Below are positions 1 through 4,910 of a stretch of DNA of 11,670 nucleotides, in pieces. Below the pieces are notes generated by a model. The model saw nothing but the letters and a program-made list of their open reading frames with translations. It had not been told where the DNA came from and did no database searches. Position 1 is the first letter of the stretch. Each line of letters starts with the position of its first letter. Where the stretch lies: positions 1 through 11,670 of the forward strand of contig UREB01000036.1 in the NCBI GenBank assembly GCA_900546685.1, given 5' to 3'. Origin of the DNA: an uncultured Eubacteriales bacterium. Its GTDB lineage: Bacteria; Bacillota; Clostridia; Christensenellales; QAND01. The position numbers were made by a program, and so were the translations under genes.

Positions 1-393
1 GATTATGGGTTTACACACACAAATTATTTCCGTATCACAGATTTGGATGAAATCGACTTTTTAATGAACGGCGTCATCGCTGAAGATTTAGAAGTGCTAT
101 TGCAAGATTCCAGCATCTGTATCCGCTGCGCCGGAGAAATCCAGGGAATGGACGACGAATTGTTTGAGGAGACGGGCAAAGATCTTGAAGATTTTTTGAG
201 GATGCTGCAACATCTTTTGCCCGATGGAGAAGCGATTGTCCTTGTATATGCCAGCGCGATGTCTTCCAAGGAGATCGAGGGGTACTATTATGTCGCAACA
301 AACAACAAAATCGTCCATAAGGACCTGTTCCATTCCGGTGTGGAGACGGCGCAATCATTGACCAAGAACGAAAATTTTTATTTTCGCTATTAA
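1..393 (+). CDS. Small protein of unknown function, tandem family copy 1 (5' end cut by window)
   Basis: The reading frame is open from base 1 and 130 residues are visible. It aligns with the two following genes (residues THTNYF match IRTNYF and TRTNFF near their N-termini), so only about two or three codons are missing to the left and the TTG at 43 is not the true start. Conserved features shared with copy 3 are VIAEDL/VIAEEL, a GEIQG block and a C-terminal DLF segment. There is no signal peptide, membrane segment or recognised catalytic motif; it is probably a soluble mixed alpha/beta protein. The next gene starts 18 bases downstream with its own AAAGGAGC ribosome binding site, so the three copies look like one transcription unit. 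Proteins of this look recur as hypothetical proteins in clostridial mobile elements (recollection, not checked). Function unknown. Confidence 0.8.
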   Translation, partial: DYGFTHTNYFRITDLDEIDFLMNGVIAEDLEVLLQDSSICIRCAGEIQGMDDELFEETGKDLEDFLRMLQHLLPDGEAIVLVYASAMSSKEIEGYYYVATNNKIVHKDLFHSGVETAQSLTKNENFYFRY

Positions 394-411
394 ACGAAAG
401 GAGCACATAAA

Positions 412-813
412 ATGGCAAATTATTCAGCGACCATCCGAACAAATTATTTTTCCGTCAAAGATCCCACCGCGCTTAGAGAACTGATTGACTCGGTTGAAGC
501 GGAGGATACTGTTTCGTTGTTTATGACCAAACTTCCCGACGGTTCTATGCAATATGGGTTTGGATGCTATGGCTCTTTGTTCGGTATTCAAGACAGCCTA
601 GACGCCTTTTACGAAGCCCTGCAAGAGCTGGTATGTGAAAACGACGCCATCCTCATCTTTGAAGTTGGCTATGAAAAACTACGTTATGTCGTTGGCTGCT
701 GTACCGTTATTACCAGCACAAAGATGCAGCACATAGATATACAACAACAGGCTCTTGAACTGGCTGCAAAATTGTTAAACCGACCAAACTACAATACCCG
801 CTTAGATTACTGA
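412..813 (+). CDS. Small protein of unknown function, tandem family copy 2
   Basis: This is a 133-residue soluble protein and the second member of a tandem family. The start is set by AAAGGAGC seven bases before the ATG. It shares the N-terminal IRTNYF signature and an EAEDT block (matching VIAEDL/VIAEEL in the neighbours), but it lacks their GEIQG block and instead has a GFGCYG segment. It is therefore the most divergent of the three. A C-terminal helix-rich stretch follows a VVGCCTVIT strand that matches YYYVAT and YCCVIT in copies 1 and 3. No catalytic residues can be named. It lies 18 bases after copy 1 and 86 bases before copy 3. The divergence suggests the copies have split in role or target, but this is inference. 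Function unknown. Confidence 0.8.
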   Translation: MANYSATIRTNYFSVKDPTALRELIDSVEAEDTVSLFMTKLPDGSMQYGFGCYGSLFGIQDSLDAFYEALQELVCENDAILIFEVGYEKLRYVVGCCTVITSTKMQHIDIQQQALELAAKLLNRPNYNTRLDY

Positions 814-899
814 GCGCATCGTAAGTTCAAAAGCGTCCTTGTACAGCGGGGCGTCTGACCGCCATCAATTCGTATCCCCGTTTTGAAAGGAGCATAAGA

Positions 900-1310
900 A
901 TGGACAACTACCACGGTCGCACACGCACCAATTTTTTCAAAGTCAACAACATCAATAAATTCAGCAATTTCATGGCAAGCGTCATTGCAGAAGAATTACG
1001 GATCACGATCCAAAACAGCCGCGTCTGTTTCACCTGCTTTGGTGAAATTCAAGGATACAATGGCATCCATTTTGATGACACGCCTGATGAATATCACGAT
1101 ATGGAAGGATTTCTAAACGAGCTGCAGCAGTTTTTGCCCAAGGATGAGATCATTGTGATCATGCACATCGGATCGGACGGATTTCAAAACATGAACGGCT
1201 ATTGCTGCGTCATAACCAAAGAAAAAATCGATTACACCGATCTATTCAATGCCGCAGTGTATATGGCGCGGGAGCTTTCAGGAAACCAAGATTTCTGCTT
1301 TGTTTATTGA
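900..1310 (+). CDS. Small protein of unknown function, tandem family copy 3
   Basis: This 136-residue soluble protein is closely related to copy 1. Shared features are TRTNFF near residue 10, VIAEEL near residue 30, GEIQG near residue 50, an FLxxLQxxLP helix in the middle and DLFNAAV near the C-terminus. Translation starts at the ATG preceded by AAAGGAGC with six bases of spacing. The gene is followed by a bidirectional hairpin at 1345-1374, which ends this small operon and also the ligase gene arriving from the other side. No transmembrane helix or metal-binding cluster is visible. The family is unrecognised by name. Acquisition as phage or plasmid cargo is plausible from the context, but no function can be assigned. 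Confidence 0.8.
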   Translation: MDNYHGRTRTNFFKVNNINKFSNFMASVIAEELRITIQNSRVCFTCFGEIQGYNGIHFDDTPDEYHDMEGFLNELQQFLPKDEIIVIMHIGSDGFQNMNGYCCVITKEKIDYTDLFNAAVYMARELSGNQDFCFVY

Positions 1311-1344
1311 ACAATCCCGTATTCTGGGGGATAAATAAGCGCTC

Positions 1345-1374
1345 AAAAAAGCAGGTCCATCGGCCTGCTTTTTT
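1345..1374. terminator. Bidirectional rho-independent terminator
   Basis: An A-run (1345-1350) leads into the stem GCAGG/CCTGC with an 8-base loop, followed by six T. The symmetry lets it work both ways. It closes the three-copy operon on the plus strand and the ku-ligD operon on the minus strand, and its T-run touches the ligase stop codon. Confidence 0.85.
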
Positions 1375-2312
1375 CATTGCTCCACGCACTCTTCCGGCGT
1401 CTTGTCCATTCTCAGTCCCTTGAACACAGGCTGCCGCATCCCGCCGTTTTGTGTTTTGTGCATGTATTCTACCGTACATACCAGCATCGGCGCCACCCAT
1501 ATCGCGTCCTCGCTGCCTCGGGGCGTATCCGTAAACGGAGCGCGGATCGCGCGCGGCAATTCCGCAATCTGTTGAAACGGCTTGCCTCCAACGCCCAAGG
1601 TCACATGTCCCTTGTATACCAGTTCCCCATTTCTGTACTTACCCAGCGCCAGGCTTGTCATGTGGTTGTCTTTTTTGATATACCCGCAGACAATGAAATC
1701 ATCGTCCTCCATGCACTTGATCTTGATCCAGTCCTTGGTCCGTTTTCCCTGGATGTACACGCTGTCCTTTCGCTTGGCAACAACGCCCTCCAGATGCTGT
1801 TGTTCCGCCAGCCGGTACAGGACTTTCCCTCGGCCTTCGATGACCTTGGAGATTGCCAGCCGCTCGTTTTGTCTGACCGTTTTTTGCAGCAGCGCTTTCC
1901 GCTGCTCCAGGGGAAGCAGCGTCACATCCTGGCCGTCCAAGTACAAAATGTCATAAGCTATGAACGTCGCAGGGTATTGCTTGGCCGCCAGTTCGATGCG
2001 AAATCGGTTGCTCATCAGGCTGCGCCGCTGTATCTCAAAAAAGTCCGGCTTTCCATCCTTTAGCGCCATCAGTTCCCCGTCCAGGATACAGCGCTTGTTT
2101 ACCTGTTTATGAATGTCGGAGAGTTCCGGCACCTTTGCCAGCATCTTGACATTGCGTTTGTTGCGCAGCTCCGTCCCTGTCTTTGGATCCAGGTAAGCGA
2201 TACACCGTTCTCCATCCCATTTGATTTCAAACAGGTAATTCACATCGTCAAAGGCGTCGCCGTCTGCCCCAATGAGCATAGGCGCGATGTTCTTTTCCTC
2301 AAACATGCTCAT
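1374..2312 (-). CDS. ligD: ATP-dependent DNA ligase, LigD ligase-domain type
   Basis: This 312-residue ATP-dependent ligase seals DNA ends held by Ku in bacterial non-homologous end joining. Visible motifs are motif I KWDGER with the adenylated lysine at residue 31, LRNKRN at 49-54, ILDGEL at 76-81, motif III FIAYDILYLDG at 117-127, motif IV EGVVAKR at 175-181 and motif V WIKIK at 195-199. An OB-fold follows to the C-terminus, with the LigD-like RQPVFKGLR near the end. It has only the nucleotidyltransferase and OB domains. The polymerase and phosphoesterase domains of the three-part LigD of mycobacteria and pseudomonads are absent. The start overlaps the ku stop codon as ATGA, so the two are probably translationally coupled. 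An alternative ATG lies two codons further in. The NHEJ role is inferred from family and operon context. Confidence 0.93.
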   Translation of the reverse strand: MSMFEEKNIAPMLIGADGDAFDDVNYLFEIKWDGERCIAYLDPKTGTELRNKRNVKMLAKVPELSDIHKQVNKRCILDGELMALKDGKPDFFEIQRRSLMSNRFRIELAAKQYPATFIAYDILYLDGQDVTLLPLEQRKALLQKTVRQNERLAISKVIEGRGKVLYRLAEQQHLEGVVAKRKDSVYIQGKRTKDWIKIKCMEDDDFIVCGYIKKDNHMTSLALGKYRNGELVYKGHVTLGVGGKPFQQIAELPRAIRAPFTDTPRGSEDAIWVAPMLVCTVEYMHKTQNGGMRQPVFKGLRMDKTPEECVEQ

Positions 2313-3115
2313 GCGGAGGTCGCCTTTTTCCGTGTTGTCCGTTTCTTCGGTTTCGCGTTCTGGATTTGTTGTAAGCTTGCCTCCAGCGCTGCCATCAGGT
2401 CGATGACGTTATCCGTCCGTTCCTTGGGCGCTTCCACAATCTCTTTTCCGGCGATCTTGTCCTCAATGATTTGTTTTAGCCGTGCCTGGTATTCATCGTG
2501 GTATTGTGCCGGTTCAAAGGGTTTGACCATGCTCTCGATCAACGTCTTTGCCATCGTCAGCTCGGAGTCTGCCAGCTCGGGCTTGGCCGGTTCCTTGGGC
2601 ATTTCCTTGATTTCGTCCTCAAAAAACAGCGTCTCGATCAGGATCTCCTTTTCGGTGGGAAGCAGTATCAACAATTTTTCGCTCTGGCCCATTACCGTTT
2701 TGGCCAGCGCCACTTTCTTTTCCTCGTACATGGCCCGGCGCAGCAGCTCATAGGCTTTGTCCCCGCCGGTTTCGGGGACAGCGTGATAGGTCTTATCGAA
2801 ATAGATGGGCGGAATATCAGAAAGCTCGGCAAAATGCAAAATCTGTACCGTGCGGTCCTTTGCTGTCTTTGCCTTTTCAAAGTCAGCGTCCGTCATGGTC
2901 ACGTACTTGCCGTCCTCATATTCAAAGCCCTTGACAATATCGGCGTTGGTTACCTCTTTCCCGCAGTTTGCGCAGACCTTCTTGTATTTGACGCGGCTGC
3001 CGTCCTCCTTACAAAGCTGGTTGAACCGAATATCGTTGTCCTGCGTGGCGGTATGCAGGGCAATGGGGATATGCACCAGCCCAAAGGAAATGGCGCCTTT
3101 GTGCGTTGCTGCCAT
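2309..3115 (-). CDS. ku: Bacterial Ku, DNA end-binding protein of NHEJ
   Basis: This 268-residue homolog of bacterial Ku forms a homodimeric ring on double-stranded DNA ends and recruits the ligase. Recognisable family landmarks are the N-terminal KGAISFGLVHIPI, RVKYKKVCANCGKEV around residues 43-57, IVKGFEY near residue 62 and the central Ku-core strand region. A basic tail KPKKRTTRKKATSA may aid DNA binding. I start at the ATG at 3115 because AAAGGAGTGA lies just upstream. An in-frame ATG nine codons earlier would place that site inside the gene. It is the first gene of a two-gene operon with ligD. Its promoter must lie in the 110-base gap shared with the divergent fic gene, where no strong minus-strand hexamer pair is obvious. 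Confidence 0.95.
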   Translation of the reverse strand: MAATHKGAISFGLVHIPIALHTATQDNDIRFNQLCKEDGSRVKYKKVCANCGKEVTNADIVKGFEYEDGKYVTMTDADFEKAKTAKDRTVQILHFAELSDIPPIYFDKTYHAVPETGGDKAYELLRRAMYEEKKVALAKTVMGQSEKLLILLPTEKEILIETLFFEDEIKEMPKEPAKPELADSELTMAKTLIESMVKPFEPAQYHDEYQARLKQIIEDKIAGKEIVEAPKERTDNVIDLMAALEASLQQIQNAKPKKRTTRKKATSA

Positions 3116-3157
3116 ACAATCACTCCTTTTACGCCTTAGCATGCCCCATTTTTATCG

Positions 3158-3186
3158 TTGCAATCATGTATCCCATCATATATCAT
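3158..3186 (+). promoter_or_regulatory. Predicted sigma-A promoter of the fic gene
   Basis: TTGCAA at 3158-3163 and TATCAT at 3181-3186 are separated by exactly 17 bases, giving an expected start of transcription near 3193 and a leader of about 33 bases. The -35 match is moderate (4 of 6). TTGCAA is its own reverse complement, so the same hexamer could serve the divergent ku gene, but no good -10 follows on that side. Confidence 0.45.
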
Positions 3187-3204
3187 GGAGATAGTATATG
3201 TGAT
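3175..3204. promoter_or_regulatory. Operator-like imperfect palindrome over the fic promoter
   Basis: Half-sites ATCATATAT and ATATGTGAT are inverted about a 12-base centre, with eight of nine outer positions matching. The site covers the predicted -10 box, so a bound dimer would block transcription. No candidate binding protein sits beside it; the fic product's own C-terminal winged helix is one possibility. Confidence 0.35.
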
Positions 3205-3225
3205 GATCTATGTTGAGGTGTATCA

Positions 3226-4227
3226 ATGAGTGCAAATTATATTCCACCGTATTCTGTAACGGAAACCATTACAAATCTCATCGTTGAAATCGGTGAGGCG
3301 GTAGGATCTTTGACCGCGTGGCAGCACATGGAGAAAAACCCGCGTCTTCGCAGAGACAATCGTATCCGCACAATCCATGCATCGCTCGCCATTGAAAACA
3401 ACTCTCTTTCCCTTGATCAGGTAACGGATATCATCAACGGAAAGCGCGTGCTTGGCGAACCGTCCGAAATTCGGGAAGTCAAAAACGCCTATGAAGCTTA
3501 CAACCATCTTCTTGCTTTCAACCCATATTCCATTGAAGATTTGCTAAAGGCGCATAAAATCCTGATGGCTGACCTGGTGAAACAAGCAGGACAATTCCGC
3601 TCCGGAGGCGTGGGCATATTCAGAGGGACTCAGGTCGTCCATATGGCGCCGCCTGCGGAAATGGTTTACAGTCATATATCAAACCTATTGCAGTGGGCAG
3701 AATCCTCTAAAGAGCATCCATTGATCAAAAGCTGCGTGTTTCATTATGAGTTTGAATACATTCATCCTTTCTTAGACGGCAACGGCAGAATGGGACGCAT
3801 GTGGAACACGCTTTTGCTCTATCAGTGGAAACCAATTTTCGCATGGATACCGGTAGAAAGCATCATTCGGGAACGCCAGGCAGATTACTATGACGCTTTG
3901 GGGCAAGCGGACAGCCGGGCAGACGCTGCCCCCTTTGTTGAATTTCTGCTTCAGGCCATTCTGGACACTCTCAAAAGCTTTGAACAGCATCCTCTCTCCA
4001 ATACGGATAACAGCACCCCGCCACATATCCGGTTATTCCTTGAAGCATTGGGGGACGAAGAACTTTCCATAACAGAATTGATGCAGCGGCTCGGCCTTTC
4101 CAACCGCGCCTCCTTCCGCAAGACATATTTGCAGCCGTGCTTGGAACAGCGTCTCATTGAAATGACTTTGCCTGACAAGCCTAGAAGCCGCTATCAGAAA
4201 TACAGGGCTGTTACAAAGAAACGGTAA
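3226..4227 (+). CDS. Fic-family protein (probable AMP transferase) with C-terminal helix-turn-helix
   Basis: This 333-residue Fic-domain protein is expected to transfer AMP, or another nucleotide or phosphate group, to a hydroxyl of a target protein. The catalytic motif HPFLDGNGRMGR spans residues 180-191, with H180 as the general base. It fits the canonical HxFx(D/E)GNGRxxR. An inhibitory (S/T)xxxE(G/N) motif, SLAIEN, is at residues 53-58, making it a class II self-inhibited Fic with E57 as the likely blocking glutamate. The C-terminal third has a winged-helix-like region around ITELMQRLGLSNRASFRK. The start follows GAGGTG by six bases. It is transcribed divergently from ku, 110 bases away, and has its own terminator. 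Stand-alone Fic proteins of this layout are common and many are regulatory rather than toxic; the target is unknown. Confidence 0.93.
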   Translation: MSANYIPPYSVTETITNLIVEIGEAVGSLTAWQHMEKNPRLRRDNRIRTIHASLAIENNSLSLDQVTDIINGKRVLGEPSEIREVKNAYEAYNHLLAFNPYSIEDLLKAHKILMADLVKQAGQFRSGGVGIFRGTQVVHMAPPAEMVYSHISNLLQWAESSKEHPLIKSCVFHYEFEYIHPFLDGNGRMGRMWNTLLLYQWKPIFAWIPVESIIRERQADYYDALGQADSRADAAPFVEFLLQAILDTLKSFEQHPLSNTDNSTPPHIRLFLEALGDEELSITELMQRLGLSNRASFRKTYLQPCLEQRLIEMTLPDKPRSRYQKYRAVTKKR

Positions 4228-4235
4228 TGTGAAAA

Positions 4236-4278
4236 CGGGGAAGCTTTTCCTAAAAGGATCGCTTTCCTGTTTATTTTT
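4236..4278 (+). terminator. Predicted terminator of the fic gene
   Basis: GGGGAAGC (4237-4244) pairs with GCTTTCCT (4261-4268) using G-T wobbles, with an inner TCCT/AGGA stem. GTTTATTTTT follows. It lies just after the stop codon at 4227. Confidence 0.55.
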
Positions 4279-4361
4279 AGTTGAAATTCGCTACTATATT
4301 CAGATTTCATACGAATAATGTCGAAAAGCTCTTTTTTATAATTTTATAGTTTATTGTATTT

Positions 4362-4390
4362 TTGATATACTTATAGATGTATCTTATAAT
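4362..4390 (+). promoter_or_regulatory. Strong predicted sigma-A promoter of the membrane-protein gene
   Basis: TTGATA (4362-4367) and a perfect TATAAT (4385-4390) are 17 bases apart, predicting a start near 4397 and an 85-base AT-rich leader. A second possible promoter is TTGATA at 4420 with TATACA at 4444. The 8-mer ATACTTAT, or its complement ATAAGTAT, occurs at 4366, 4413 and 4439, which may mark operator sites. Confidence 0.55.
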
Positions 4391-4481
4391 AGGTATAAAA
4401 TTATTTAGTTCGATAAGTATTGATAAAAATTAAATAGTATAAGTATACATCTATTTAATCATTAAGAAAGGATGAGGTCTT

Positions 4482-4877
4482 TTGATTTTTTTTGAATTTG
4501 CTTTGTTGTCCATTGCTCCCTGGCTTGTATTCGGTCTTCTTTTTCTACGCCTATATAAAAGGTTTTCTCTCAAGGCATCTGTGATTGCATACTGCATCAT
4601 TTGGGTAGCTGTTTTTGCATTAGAAATCATTTTTTCTGCCATCGAAGGATTTTCTCTGTCATCATGGCCTCATATATTGGTTCAAACCTATGGCGGTTTG
4701 TTTACGGCATCTACTTTGCTGTTTGTAATCTTCTCAGTCACTTTCTCTTTCTTTCAAAATCGTTCCCGTTCCGTCTACCTTACTTATTCCGTATTCATGA
4801 TCGCCGCTGTTATTCTTTTTTGGGTTTTCATTGATGAAATCGTTATGTTCTTAGGTTTTCCTTATATTTATGGATAA
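4482..4877 (+). CDS. Small four-helix membrane protein of unknown function
   Basis: This 131-residue protein is mostly hydrophobic, with about four transmembrane segments at roughly residues 2-22, 32-53, 70-91 and 101-124. Only a few charged residues (RLYKRF, QNRSRS) form short cytoplasmic loops. The start is a TTG, preceded by AAAGGATGAGG; no ATG occurs early in the frame. The coding strand is visibly T-rich and the upstream 250 bases are strongly AT-rich, unlike the ku and fic genes. This suggests separate acquisition. It is monocistronic, bounded by the fic terminator and a shared hairpin downstream. No family is recognised. A phage-type membrane moron or an immunity-like protein is possible, but nothing in the sequence decides it. 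Confidence 0.7.
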   Translation: MIFFEFALLSIAPWLVFGLLFLRLYKRFSLKASVIAYCIIWVAVFALEIIFSAIEGFSLSSWPHILVQTYGGLFTASTLLFVIFSVTFSFFQNRSRSVYLTYSVFMIAAVILFWVFIDEIVMFLGFPYIYG

Positions 4878-4910
4878 AAAAAGAGGGCCCAAGGCCCTCT
4901 TTTATTTTTT
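4878..4910. terminator. Bidirectional rho-independent terminator
   Basis: GAGGGCC (4883-4889) and GGCCCTC (4893-4899) form a perfect 7-bp stem with a CAA loop, extended by A-T pairs and followed by a T-rich run. It closes the membrane-protein gene (+) and the endolysin gene (-). The endolysin stop codon lies within its T-run. Confidence 0.9.

Noticed and set aside
814..899. Possible structured leader between family copies 2 and 3 (TTCAAAAGC pairing with CGTTTTGAA)
   Set aside because: The outer arms can pair but are about 45 bases apart with little internal stem, so it is not strong enough to call a riboswitch or terminator.
1377..2063. Long plus-strand open frame of 228 codons opposite the ligase
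   Set aside because: It is antisense to a gene with all ligase motifs, and its translation has no family resemblance and no ribosome site.
2109..3139. Plus-strand open frames of over 210 codons opposite ku
   Set aside because: Antisense shadows of a well-conserved Ku gene; serine- and phenylalanine-rich translations with no recognisable motif.
3116..3142. Nine-codon N-terminal extension of Ku
   Set aside because: The strong AAAGGAGTGA site sits inside this stretch and points to the ATG at 3115, where the Ku family homology begins.
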